A stretch of DNA of 17,836 nt from Oscillospiraceae bacterium (GCA_029068025.1 JAIEDJ010000018.1:1-17836), one strand, 5' to 3'; counted from the first letter of the stretch, positions 6,268-13,620 are shown. The notes: generated by a model from the letters alone, not told the origin. A program made the numbers and translations.

Positions 6268-7284
6268 ATGGCATTAGACATCGGAATAGATCTTGGAACA
6301 GCAAATATAATCATTACGGTATCGGGCAAGGGGATCGTACTCAATGAACCGTCCGTCGTGGCTTATGACAGAAAGAAGAAAGTGGTCGTTGCCGTTGGTA
6401 CCGAGGCATATAAAATGATAGGCAGAACGCCCGAGTATATCGTCGCCGTGCGTCCGCTCAAGGACGGCGTTATTTCCGATAACGATATGACGCAGGCTAT
6501 GATAAAGGAATTCATCAATATTGTGAACGGCGGTTTTATGGTAAAGCCGCGTGTTGTGCTTTGCGTGCCCAGCTCCGTTACGGACGTTGAACGCAGGGCA
6601 GTCGTCGAGGCGGCGCTGTCCGCGGGTGCTCGCAAGGTGTACCTTATCGAAGAGCCTATCGCCGCGCTTATAGGCGCGGGTATTGATATCTCAAAGCCGA
6701 ACGGAACAATGGTCGTAGATATCGGCGGCGGAACGTCCGATATTGCTATAGTATCCTTTAACGGAATAGTGCAGTCGCGTTCCGTGAAGATGGCGGGAAA
6801 TAAGTTTGACGCGGCGATAATCCGCCATATCACGCAGAAATACAAGATCCTGATCGGTGAAAAGACCGCCGAGAAGGCAAAGATGGAGATCGCAAATGTT
6901 TTCAATCCGACGGGCGAGAAGAGAATGGTCATCCGTGGCCGTCATTTGCTGCGCGGACTGCCGGAGAGCCTTGAAATAAGCGATTTCGATACTTATGAGG
7001 CGCTGCATGAGAACGCTATGGAGATCGTTGAGCAGATCAAGGCGGTGCTGGAGTCTACGCCGCCGGAGCTTGTCGGCGATATTCTCAGCAACGGTATCCT
7101 GCTGACGGGCGGCGGCGCGATGCTGGGCGGACTTGCCGAGCTTATCAGCGACAGAGTCGGAGCGCCGTGTTTTATGGCGAATTGCCCTATTGAGTGTGTG
7201 GCGCGCGGTGTGGATATGGCATTCTCAATGTCGAACGAGCTGCTTGACGGCTTCGAGCAGGTGCAGCTGTACGGGTTTAAATAA
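6268..7284 (+). CDS. MreB/Mbl-family actin-like cell-shape protein
   Basis: This 338-aa protein has the full actin-fold nucleotide site: phosphate-1 loop GIDLGTAN (6-13), phosphate-2 loop VVDIGGGTSD (149-158), and the adenosine motif GILLTGGGAMLGG (276-288). Length is normal for MreB/Mbl. In this family it polymerises at the inner membrane and guides the peptidoglycan elongation machinery. Close to the N-terminus it has no long amphipathic extension. It stands alone: no mreC, mreD, radC or minD beside it, which in Bacillota favours an Mbl or MreBH-type paralogue rather than the main mreB. The ATG has a good GAGGAG site with 8-nt spacing. It has its own promoter and terminator, so it is a single-gene transcript with a long structured leader. 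The gene symbol is left open because the paralogue cannot be fixed. Confidence 0.92.
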   Translation: MALDIGIDLGTANIIITVSGKGIVLNEPSVVAYDRKKKVVVAVGTEAYKMIGRTPEYIVAVRPLKDGVISDNDMTQAMIKEFINIVNGGFMVKPRVVLCVPSSVTDVERRAVVEAALSAGARKVYLIEEPIAALIGAGIDISKPNGTMVVDIGGGTSDIAIVSFNGIVQSRSVKMAGNKFDAAIIRHITQKYKILIGEKTAEKAKMEIANVFNPTGEKRMVIRGRHLLRGLPESLEISDFDTYEALHENAMEIVEQIKAVLESTPPELVGDILSNGILLTGGGAMLGGLAELISDRVGAPCFMANCPIECVARGVDMAFSMSNELLDGFEQVQLYGFK

Positions 7285-7302
7285 TTTGTTATTTTGAACA
7301 CA

Positions 7303-7331
7303 AAAGGTGTCGGAAGGAAACCGACACCTTT
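7303..7331. terminator. bidirectional Rho-independent terminator
   Basis: An 11-bp perfect stem, AAAGGTGTCGG (7303-7313) and CCGACACCTTT (7321-7331), with a 7-nt loop. T-rich sequence follows on both strands. It ends the mreB-like gene on the plus strand and probably also the sigma/anti-sigma operon, which stops at 7389 on the minus strand. Confidence 0.85.
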
Positions 7332-7388
7332 CTGTTATTGTGCTGACATAAACGGATCGGATGAAGGACAGAGTTGAAGTCAGTGCGA

Positions 7389-8177
7389 CTATTCTGTCTT
7401 GGCATAGTTTTCGGATTTGAAAGCTGCCCATTGTTCCTCGCCAAAATAGGAAATTATATTTTTGGCGGAGAAATCACGCGTATCGTCGCTTATATCGGGA
7501 GCGGGATCTATTCGATATGCTCCCTGATAGTATCCGACGGGGTAATAGAATCCGGCAAAATCCTCGAATTCCCGGAGGACAAGTAAATATTTTTGATCAA
7601 TTTCAAGGGTTGGTTCAAATGGGCAAAGCCGTATTATCACCACGTTGCCGGGTTGATCTCCCAAAACGGCTAACTGTTCATCGGCGTAAGCTTCGTCTTC
7701 AAGCCCTCCTGCGATTTTAAGCTTAATATTGTTTCCGACTTTTCCCTTATACACATTTGAGATCTCCAGATCGTAAACGGTACACAAAACCTTATCATAC
7801 TTTGATACGGGCGGCGGATCTGTCATATCATCATGTACCATAAAAGATATATCCGTGACCTTGCCCACAACAACTATATCGCTATCCGATATCAAGTCTT
7901 CAACACTATTGTAGGGCATCCAGTCAATAAGCATTTCGACATATTTTATTTCCGGCTTTGCTGCCGAATCGGGCTGTTCAGCCGATACGGACTGTGTGAC
8001 GGTTGATGTGAACGGCAATATTTTTGCGATAGTTAATGTTATCACCGCACAGGCAGCCGCTGCCGCCGCGAACTTCGTCCAAAACATTTTCTTCGAGCCG
8101 CTCCTATACGAGATCGAATCGGTAATGAGCTTATCGTCAATATATTCCATTGCGTTAGCGATACGTGATTTATTCAT
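7389..8177 (-). CDS. single-pass membrane protein, probable anti-sigma partner of the ECF sigma factor
   Basis: This 262-aa protein has a short cytoplasmic N-terminus (1-33, MNKSRIANAMEYIDDKLI) typical of clostridial anti-sigma-like proteins. One Ala-rich TM segment follows at about 35-56, then an external domain of about 205 residues. The external part contains IVVVGKVTDI, VYDLEISNVYKGKV and YLLVLREF, a beta-rich pattern seen in small secreted or lipoprotein-like domains of Ruminococcus-type genomes; I do not know a named family for it. The ATG overlaps the sigma stop (ATGA), with AAGGAGGG about 9 nt upstream inside the sigma gene. Position and topology suggest it holds the sigma factor at the membrane and releases it on an external cue. 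It has no zinc-binding HxxxCxxC anti-sigma motif, so this is inferred from context. Confidence 0.65.
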   Translation of the reverse strand: MNKSRIANAMEYIDDKLITDSISYRSGSKKMFWTKFAAAAAACAVITLTIAKILPFTSTVTQSVSAEQPDSAAKPEIKYVEMLIDWMPYNSVEDLISDSDIVVVGKVTDISFMVHDDMTDPPPVSKYDKVLCTVYDLEISNVYKGKVGNNIKLKIAGGLEDEAYADEQLAVLGDQPGNVVIIRLCPFEPTLEIDQKYLLVLREFEDFAGFYYPVGYYQGAYRIDPAPDISDDTRDFSAKNIISYFGEEQWAAFKSENYAKTE

Positions 8178-8728
8178 AAATAAATTCCCTCCTTGGTTAA
8201 ATAATCGCGAAGCTTGTTTCGCGTATGATACAGCAGATTTTTGACCTTGCTTTCGGTGAAGTTATACCGTGCGGCGATCTCGCTTACGGAATCGAAAAAC
8301 CAATATTTCCGTATAAACGTGTTCCGTGCGTCCGGCTTTTGCGTTTGAAGAAAGCGGTTAATGATACCGCCGATATCCTCATCCTTGATATCGGGTCTTA
8401 GACTGCTGTCGGGTAAAGCGTTTTCAAGCTCGGATAACGACATGATACAATCGGGCGATCTTTTAGACGCCAAATTAAAATCAAGGCGTTTCAAAGCTAA
8501 ATTTCTTGCTATTTTGCACAGAAAGGCTTTAAAGTTATCGGGCCTCGCGGGCGGGATCGCGTTCCATACACCGTAAAGGGTATCGTTGACACATTCCTCG
8601 GTATCCTCGCTGTTTCCCAGAATGTTTTTAATTATGCTGCGGCACAGTCCTCCGTATTTTAATCCGGTCTGCGTGATAGCGTTTTCATTTCGTTCAAAAT
8701 ACAATTCAATGATCCGCAAGTCGTCCAT
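8174..8728 (-). CDS. ECF-type sigma-70 family RNA polymerase sigma factor
   Basis: This 184-aa protein has sigma region 2 at about 20-83 (NSEDTEECVNDTLYGVWNAI followed by FKAFLCKIARNLALKRLD) and region 4 at about 120-178. The region 4 HTH reads VSEIAARYNFTESKVKNLLYHTRNKLRDYL across about 148-177. No regions 1 or 3 are present, as expected for an ECF factor. It directs RNA polymerase to a small stress or signal regulon. AGGTGA lies 5 nt before the ATG. The following gene overlaps by 4 bp and is the likely anti-sigma. An ECF-like promoter lies upstream, so autoregulation is plausible. Confidence 0.9.
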   Translation of the reverse strand: MDDLRIIELYFERNENAITQTGLKYGGLCRSIIKNILGNSEDTEECVNDTLYGVWNAIPPARPDNFKAFLCKIARNLALKRLDFNLASKRSPDCIMSLSELENALPDSSLRPDIKDEDIGGIINRFLQTQKPDARNTFIRKYWFFDSVSEIAARYNFTESKVKNLLYHTRNKLRDYLTKEGIYL

Positions 8729-8778
8729 AAATTCACCTGCCTGTGAAAAGTTTGGAAAGGTCCTTTCTGATTTTTAAG

Positions 8779-8803
8779 TACGTTTTTTTTGGCGTTAGTC
8801 TCA
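8779..8803 (-). promoter_or_regulatory. candidate ECF (autoregulatory) promoter
   Basis: Read on the minus strand, TGAGAC (8803-8798), a 15-bp spacer with an A8 run, and CGTA (8782-8779). This resembles the SigW-type consensus TGAAAC-N16-CGTA. It ends 50 bp before the sigma ATG. Its fit to the sigma factor of this locus is inference. Confidence 0.45.
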
Positions 8804-8992
8804 AAAAATAAAAAAATATTATGTGTTTGTTTCTGTTTTCTTATTATTACGTAATGAGCGGGGAGATAAAAGCCGTTCTTAATATTCTGCGCTTTGCAGA
8901 ATCAATTCGGATATTACAAGGCGCAAACTACGCTGCACGAAATGCGGCTTGAACAAATACCACAGACACATTTTTACATAATAAGGTCACAA
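8804..8992. other. intergenic stretch without a gene, with small palindromes
   Basis: Between the ECF promoter and the terminator of the neighbouring operon no ORF is convincing. It holds an AT-rich tract, the palindrome ATTACGTAAT near 8848, a 7-bp hairpin ATTCTGC/GCAGAAT (8884-8902), and AAGCCG/CGGCTT ends (about 8870 and 8944) that could close a larger fold of about 80 nt. No function can be assigned. Confidence 0.4.
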
Positions 8993-9020
8993 AAAGCGGA
9001 GGGCAGGTGCTCTCCGCTTT
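8993..9020 (-). terminator. terminator of the fabV-methyltransferase operon
   Basis: A 12-bp stem, 8993-9004 with 9009-9020, including one G-U pair in the plus-strand fold, and a 4-nt loop. On the minus strand a TTTTTGTG tail overlaps its end. It lies just after the membrane-protein stop at 9034. Confidence 0.8.
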
Positions 9021-9033
9021 GATCATTGTTTAT

Positions 9034-9720
9034 TCAGGGTTCGGGCGGCTGCGCAAACTCCTCGTTTTCTCCGGACGGTTCACAGTCGATGAATCTTCCG
9101 ACTGCGGCAAGGTTTTTTGGTGTGTTTTTCAGGATGACATGCGGCTTCGACTTGTCGGGGAGCTCCTCGAAATAAATGTGCAGTTTGTCACCGCTGCGCT
9201 GTACGGTTATCTCCGAAGGTTCGTCAAGTCCCAGAGTAAATAACCCGCTTTCGGTAATAAAATATAAAACGCCTATTATGCAGACAAAACCCTCGGCAAT
9301 TATTAAACCGGCAAATGTCAGTGAGAAGTTATATGTGTCGAGAAGTTCATAATTTTCAGCAAGTTTTTTTTGACAAAGACGGTTGACATCGGTCACTACT
9401 GTTCCCGTTTTTGCTGCATATTTTTCATTATATCTTTTTGCGAATTCTTCCTCGAATCCCGGGAGCGTCAGATTTGACTGAACTTCTGTCCAGACTCTGA
9501 TATTCTCTCTGGGGGTTGAAGTCTGTGAATAAAAAACACACCATAACACTGACATTATACTCAACAAGCCAATATCAATAAGGAGCAGACGCGTTTTTAT
9601 GCAGATCTTAAGAATGCCAAAGCGGCGTGCTCTTACAATATATTTGATATGACGATAGAGTGATCTGATAAGAAAAAACAATAGTACAGTAATGATGGTG
9701 ATGGTCAAAATTTTATCCAT
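9034..9720 (-). CDS. three-TM membrane protein of unknown function
   Basis: This 228-aa protein has hydrophobic segments at about 4-20, 44-64 and 132-155, with a positively charged loop after TM1 (RHIKYIVRARR). That puts residues 65-130 outside and the C-terminal part inside by the positive-inside rule. The outer loop is about 65 residues (RENIRVWTEVQ ... NRLCQKKLAENYELL) and the tail about 70 residues, acidic and Pro-rich at the very end. I do not recognise a family. It begins 24 bp after the methyltransferase stop, with AAGGAA about 11 nt before the ATG, so it is the last gene of the fabV operon. Frameshifting at the AT tract upstream could reduce its expression through polarity. Confidence 0.7.
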   Translation of the reverse strand: MDKILTITIITVLLFFLIRSLYRHIKYIVRARRFGILKICIKTRLLLIDIGLLSIMSVLWCVFYSQTSTPRENIRVWTEVQSNLTLPGFEEEFAKRYNEKYAAKTGTVVTDVNRLCQKKLAENYELLDTYNFSLTFAGLIIAEGFVCIIGVLYFITESGLFTLGLDEPSEITVQRSGDKLHIYFEELPDKSKPHVILKNTPKNLAAVGRFIDCEPSGENEEFAQPPEP

Positions 9721-9744
9721 TTAATGTATGTTCCTTTCGGCGGG

Positions 9745-10767
9745 TCACTTCTTGGTGATGATCAGCTCCATTGACCCATTGTAGCGGCTGCTTACCGAAT
9801 ATTCTCTGACCTCAAAGCCGCATTTTTCCAGCAGCGCTTCAAGACCGCTGTAATTAAAGTAGGTAATGTGGTATGGCTCCAGCCACATCGGGTCGGTGAA
9901 TTTCCTCAGCCGTGTGAAGGAACTTTCGTAGTTCGGTGTGGACAGCCACAGCACTCCGTCGTCGTCAAGGAGGCTGAATGCGCTTTTCAGCGCGGCTTCG
10001 GGGTCGGTGACGTGCTCAATAACGTCGCCCATTATGATGATAGGGAAGGTCTTGTCCGATTTGAAGGTGAGAAAGTCTCCGCAGTGTATCGGGATACCGA
10101 GAATGTTTGAAACTCTTTGCGCGCTTTCCTCAACAATTTCCACGGCGTTTGGCTCATAGCCCATTTCCAGAGCCACGGACAGCAACTCACCATTGCCTAT
10201 GCCGACTTCGAGCAGTGCTTTTTTATCGGTATACCCGCGAAGCTTATTCAGAATATCGCTCCATATCGCCAGAGTGTGTGCGCTTGTGATATTTGATACG
10301 GCGTTTTCGCTGTTTTCGTTCGGAACGATCTCCTTTTGGCGTTCTGACAGCGCAAGAAATTCCTCGGGAAACTGTTCGGTATAAAGATTTCCGCAGCCGG
10401 TACACTTCATCCAGAGCTTGAACGGCTGAAACGGATAGTCAAAGTCCGCCATTCTGTAGGAGAACGCGCAGTGATACGGTTCGCCGGTGCCGCCGCAGAC
10501 CGGGCATTTTTCAAAGATGCGCTGAGCGGTGGGTTCGTATATATAATCCGGGCGGGGCATACCCTCGCGTTTGAAAATGTTCGGGTACTTTTCTGCTGTC
10601 TCCATAAGGAACTCGAATTTTCTGCGTTCGGAGGAAAACCGAAGCTTTGCAATAAGTTCCACTAAGAATACACTTGAATGTCCTATGCGCGGCGCTTTTG
10701 CGCAGAATCTGAAAAGCTCCCCGGCAAATTCCTCGTCCTCATATATATATATATATATATATATCAA
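9745..10767 (-). CDS. class I SAM-dependent methyltransferase with zinc-ribbon-like N-terminus; 5' end cut off by the AT-repeat frame break
   Basis: The open frame of 340 codons begins TTG inside the AT tract, so its first residues are IYIYIYIY. This is not a credible native start; the real N-terminus is probably the ORF just upstream. Four cysteines form a CPVCGG (C88, C91) and CTGCG (C122, C125) pair, likely a structural zinc site. The Rossmann methyltransferase domain follows: motif I LLEVGIGNGELL (185-196), acidic residue of motif II at E210, then MGDVIEHVTDPEAAL (246-260) and GVLWLSTPNYE. The layout fits methyltransferases that act on sugars, lipids or secondary metabolites; the substrate is unknown. 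As sequenced, expression would need reinitiation at the TTG or an internal ATG (residue 55 or 70). Confidence 0.8.
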   Translation of the reverse strand: MIYIYIYIYEDEEFAGELFRFCAKAPRIGHSSVFLVELIAKLRFSSERRKFEFLMETAEKYPNIFKREGMPRPDYIYEPTAQRIFEKCPVCGGTGEPYHCAFSYRMADFDYPFQPFKLWMKCTGCGNLYTEQFPEEFLALSERQKEIVPNENSENAVSNITSAHTLAIWSDILNKLRGYTDKKALLEVGIGNGELLSVALEMGYEPNAVEIVEESAQRVSNILGIPIHCGDFLTFKSDKTFPIIIMGDVIEHVTDPEAALKSAFSLLDDDGVLWLSTPNYESSFTRLRKFTDPMWLEPYHITYFNYSGLEALLEKCGFEVREYSVSSRYNGSMELIITKK

Positions 10768-11095
10768 GCCATTTTTTCAGTTCGATGAATACCTTTTCGG
10801 TGACAGCTTGAAAGAAAGCATCAAGAAGCTGACCGGCTTGCGGCGATGCGGTATTTCCTCCGGAGCAGACATTTTCCAAAGCGGAAAAGGTGTCTGCGGT
10901 GATCTGTCCCGAATCTGATATAACAGAAAACCAGCTTTCCCTTAAACTGCGCACCTCGCGAACCAGTTCCTTTTCTGCGGAAGGATCACGCGAGCCGAAT
11001 GAAAGTACCTGAGTCCGGGTGTAAATATCGGACATCTTTTGCTGTACTTCCATCAAACGGATGGCTTTGTTTTTATCAACTTTATTTGTCTGCAC
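10739..11095 (-). CDS. N-terminal segment of the interrupted methyltransferase gene, ending in the AT repeat
   Basis: This 118-aa ORF starts at GTG 11095, 5 nt after GGAGGT and one base beyond the fabV stop, so it is tightly coupled to fabV. It is helical and charged (SLRESWFSVISDS, LLDAFFQAVTEKVFIELKKWLD) and then reads DIYIYIYI and stops at TGA, formed at the exit from the AT tract. No domain is recognised. Its frame differs from the methyltransferase frame by one base: adding one AT unit (or losing two) would continue it into the methyltransferase and give 450 (or 448) residues. I regard the two ORFs as one gene broken at the repeat, either phase-variable, recently mutated or misassembled. 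A longer ATG start at 11125 lies inside fabV and has a poorer ribosome site. Confidence 0.7.
   Translation of the reverse strand: MQTNKVDKNKAIRLMEVQQKMSDIYTRTQVLSFGSRDPSAEKELVREVRSLRESWFSVISDSGQITADTFSALENVCSGGNTASPQAGQLLDAFFQAVTEKVFIELKKWLDIYIYIYI
10741..10764. repeat. (AT)12 dinucleotide microsatellite inside a coding region
   Basis: Twelve perfect AT units, with C before and C after. On the coding (minus) strand it encodes alternating Ile-Tyr in two frames. The third frame closes at once with TGA at 10766-10764. Runs this long are prone to slipped-strand mispairing and are rare in bacterial genes unless selected or very recent. Confidence 0.97.
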
Positions 11096-11096
11096 T

Positions 11097-12239
11097 TTAT
11101 ACCTCCACATCGGCATTATAGTCAACGCCGTCGATGTTGAAGCCGAACATCTGATAGAAGTCCTCCCAATAGCCGTCTATGTCGGTAACGTCCTTGAAAT
11201 TCTCTTGGTTGATATTATCCCAGACCTTGGATACCTCCGCCTGGATATCGGGCTGCATTTCCCAATCGTCCATGCGGATCCGTCCGTCGCTGTCGAGGTT
11301 CAGCTCGCCGCTTGCAAGACGCGCCCAGAGACGCTGCATTTGCTCGATGCAGCCCTCGTGATTGCCCTTGGCTTTCATTATCTTATAGAGAATCGAAATG
11401 TAGAGCGGCACGATCGGGATCGCCGACGATGACTGTGTTACAAGCGCCTTGTTTACGGAGATATACGCGCGGACACCTTTGGAATTCAGCTTCCCGGAGG
11501 TCTCGAGCAGGTGAGCCTTTGCTCTGCCTATCGAGCCTTCAAAGTACATGGGGTGTGTGATCTCGGGGCCGATGTAGGAATACGCTATAGTGAGCGCGTT
11601 GGCCTTGATCACGTCGGCAGCCTTGAGCGCGTCGATCCACGCTTCCCAATCCTCGCCGCCCATTACCTTGACGGTGGCTTCTATTTCCTCGTCTGTGGCG
11701 GGTTCTATGGTTATTTCGGAGATCGCGTTGTTGCGCAGATCAATGGTTTTGTTGGTGTAGGGTGCGCCCGTGGTTTTGAGAACGCTTTTATAGACGGTCT
11801 CGCCTACGGTCCTGCGCGGAGCGGCGAGCGAATACACGACCATATCTACCTTGCCGAGATCGGACTTGATGAGCTTGATCACTTCTTTTTTACATTCGTC
11901 GGAGTAAGCGTCGCCGTTCACGGACTTGGCGTACAGTCCGTCGGCAGCGGCAAACTTCTCGAAAGCTTTGGTGTTATACCAGCCGGCGGTGCCGGTCTTG
12001 TTTGAGCCGCCCTCCTTGTCGAACATCACGCCGAGAGTTGCTGCGCCGCACCCGAACGCGGCGGAGATCCTCGACGCGAGACCGTAGCCCGTCGACGAGC
12101 CGATAACAAGCACCTTTTTCGCGCCGTCGAGCTTTCCGCGTGACTTTACATATTCGATCTGCTTCTGAACTGCCTTTTCGCAGCCGACCGGGTGAGCGGT
12201 GGTGCAGATAAAACCTCTTACTTTGGGCTGAACTACCAT
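11097..12239 (-). CDS. fabV: FabV/Ter-type trans-2-enoyl-CoA (enoyl-ACP) reductase
   Basis: This 380-aa NAD(P)H-dependent reductase reduces the trans-2 double bond of enoyl-ACP or enoyl-CoA, the last step of each fatty-acid elongation cycle, or crotonyl-CoA in butyrate-type pathways. The N-terminus MVVQPKVRGFICTTAHPVGC is diagnostic for the family. The Rossmann loop GSSTGYGLASRI is at 47-58, and the family catalytic pair Y-x8-K is Y232 and K241 in MYFEGSIGRAKAHL. The C-terminal half carries the SAIPIVPLYISILYKIMK segment typical of FabV. Length is close to the usual 390-400. A strong minus-strand promoter and GGAGG at 12249-12253 precede it. It is the first gene of an operon with the AT-repeat methyltransferase. 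Whether it serves ACP or CoA substrates cannot be read from sequence. Confidence 0.95.
   Translation of the reverse strand: MVVQPKVRGFICTTAHPVGCEKAVQKQIEYVKSRGKLDGAKKVLVIGSSTGYGLASRISAAFGCGAATLGVMFDKEGGSNKTGTAGWYNTKAFEKFAAADGLYAKSVNGDAYSDECKKEVIKLIKSDLGKVDMVVYSLAAPRRTVGETVYKSVLKTTGAPYTNKTIDLRNNAISEITIEPATDEEIEATVKVMGGEDWEAWIDALKAADVIKANALTIAYSYIGPEITHPMYFEGSIGRAKAHLLETSGKLNSKGVRAYISVNKALVTQSSSAIPIVPLYISILYKIMKAKGNHEGCIEQMQRLWARLASGELNLDSDGRIRMDDWEMQPDIQAEVSKVWDNINQENFKDVTDIDGYWEDFYQMFGFNIDGVDYNADVEV
11101..11106 (-). promoter_or_regulatory. ribosome-binding site inside the fabV end, fixing the GTG start of the next ORF
   Basis: GGAGGT on the minus strand, overlapping the last codons of fabV, 5 nt before GTG at 11095. 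It argues that the short ORF is a real, translated gene start and not random read-through. Confidence 0.75.
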
Positions 12240-12268
12240 AATTTTTTTCCTCCGTTTACAAAAACTGT

Positions 12269-12283
12269 GAATTAAAATAATTC
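12269..12283. promoter_or_regulatory. inverted repeat at the fabV start site
   Basis: GAATTA-AAA-TAATTC, 6-bp perfect arms, lies just downstream of the fabV -10 box around the expected transcription start. It could be a repressor site, but it is AT-rich and short, so chance is possible. Confidence 0.35.
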
Positions 12284-12289
12284 ATAAAT

Positions 12290-12318
12290 ATTATAACATT
12301 TTTTGGGTATTTTTTCAA
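12290..12318 (-). promoter_or_regulatory. strong sigma-A promoter for the fabV operon
   Basis: On the minus strand TTGAAA (12318-12313), a 17-bp spacer ending in TGT, and TATAAT (12295-12290), so it also has the extended -10 TG. The leader is about 45 nt. Confidence 0.83.
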
Positions 12319-12370
12319 GTGTGATTTTAAAAAAATCAAAATAAAAACTTGATGGTAACAAAGGCTGATG

Positions 12371-12487
12371 CACGATCATACATCTTGGCATTATCCACAT
12401 AGACGCGGATATTTCAATATTGGAAATGCTGTAATAGGCAGCTTCATTGACTGCAAGATCATCGATGTCAAAAATAACTGTTTGTAA
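12371..12487 (+). pseudogene. decayed C-terminal fragment of a paralogue of the downstream lipoprotein
   Basis: Positions 12384-12413 match 13426-13455 of the lipoprotein gene at 24 of 30 bases, coding LGIIHIDADI against LGNIHKDADI. After stop codons and a 2-base frame shift, 12437-12475 encodes GSFIDCKIIDVKN against SSVIACRIVDIKE (about two thirds of bases identical), then TAA at 12485. The stretch between the blocks is about 60 bp shorter than in the intact gene. The 5' part is not recognisable. It was probably a tandem copy that is being lost. The same DNA is open on the minus strand, but that reading looks like nothing known. Confidence 0.6.
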
Positions 12488-12550
12488 TATCGCTTGAAAA
12501 TATAACAAAACTTCTATGCTGATAAGCGGCAGGGAAGTTTTAAATATAAT

Positions 12551-12581
12551 TGCAACATTTTTCCTATATGCGTGGTATTAT
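12551..12581 (+). promoter_or_regulatory. probable extended -10 promoter for the lipoprotein gene
   Basis: TATTAT (12576-12581) is preceded by TG at 12573-12574. A TTGCAA at 12550-12555 is the nearest -35-like box but sits 20 bp away, so activity may rest on the extended -10. A second TATAAT at 12545-12550 has no good -35. Confidence 0.4.
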
Positions 12582-12627
12582 TTATGTACGGATAAATTCA
12601 GCAAAACAATAACAAGGAGTAAAATTT

Positions 12628-13581
12628 ATGAAGAAAATTACAAAATCAGCGGCAATTCTGATCTTGACGGCTGCCCTTACCGCCTGCGCGGCAAATAAAG
12701 TTAACGGCGGCGAGCATGACTACATTTTATCTCAATCGAATAATTCAAGCGACACAAATTACAAAGCACCTGATATGAGTTATGAAAACCCTCTGCCGTT
12801 CACGCTTTTCGGCGCTGACAACGTTCAGATAGATTTCGGCGAAGTGACCTCTATCCTCGACCGAAACGGAGAACCGGTTTCACCGGATAAGCTTGAGGAC
12901 ACCAATTGGAACGAGATCACCTGCGACGGTTTCGCGTATATCGCTGCACGGCCAAGCATTATCCTCAACAGCATAGACAACGCCGACCTGTACGATGAGG
13001 AACACATGTCGTTTAAGGACGTGCCAGACTATTCCGATATAGAGTATAAGCGATATTATGTCGGGGACAAGCTCGGCGAGTTGACGCTTACAAGCGCGAA
13101 TACCTTATTCTCGCGTGTTGGGTTCAATGACAAGTCGGGACCTCTTACAAGCGAGCAGATCAAAGCGGAAGGACTGCCGTTTTCTTCAATGCTCAAGCGC
13201 TGTGAAGTGAGCTTTGACGGCGAACTGACTATGACGGGCTATATCCGCGTGAACGTCGACGAATACGGCGTGGAGGACGGAGAGGTTCTGTTCGCGCCGA
13301 CCGAAGACTGTCCGCTGCCCGTGATGAATTATTACGCAGAGCGCGAAAGGGATAAGACAGTGACTCCGCTCTGGACACGGAAATCTCACGGTCTCGCATA
13401 TGTAAGCGAATATCCGGTCATACGGCTCGGAAATATCCACAAGGACGCGGATATAGGAAGCCTTCCGACCGACGGGACTTCTGTAAAGGTACAGGTCACT
13501 GTGACCGATATCACAATGTTCTGCGACGTACATATGAGCAGCGTTATAGCTTGTAGGATCGTTGATATTAAAGAAGTATAA
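12628..13581 (+). CDS. lipoprotein of unknown function
   Basis: This 317-aa protein has a classical lipoprotein signal: MKKITKS, a hydrophobic core, and lipobox LTAC with the lipidated cysteine at C20. After lipidation it should be anchored to the outer face of the cell membrane. A Ser/Asn-rich linker (about 21-50) leads to a mixed alpha/beta domain with no motif I recognise. The C-terminus, RLGNIHKDADIGSL and later SSVIACRIVDIKEV, is repeated in a broken copy upstream. Start: AAGGAG at 12614-12619, 8 nt before the ATG. It is transcribed divergently from fabV and shows no functional link to it. Confidence 0.85.
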   Translation: MKKITKSAAILILTAALTACAANKVNGGEHDYILSQSNNSSDTNYKAPDMSYENPLPFTLFGADNVQIDFGEVTSILDRNGEPVSPDKLEDTNWNEITCDGFAYIAARPSIILNSIDNADLYDEEHMSFKDVPDYSDIEYKRYYVGDKLGELTLTSANTLFSRVGFNDKSGPLTSEQIKAEGLPFSSMLKRCEVSFDGELTMTGYIRVNVDEYGVEDGEVLFAPTEDCPLPVMNYYAERERDKTVTPLWTRKSHGLAYVSEYPVIRLGNIHKDADIGSLPTDGTSVKVQVTVTDITMFCDVHMSSVIACRIVDIKEV

Positions 13582-13620
13582 TACGTCCTGTAATAATCGA
13601 TGAAAATATAACCAAACAAA

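Noticed and set aside
12272..12508. 78-aa minus-strand open frame upstream of fabV
   Set aside because: It covers the fabV promoter and the lipoprotein relic, has no ribosome site and ends in AT-rich low-complexity sequence.
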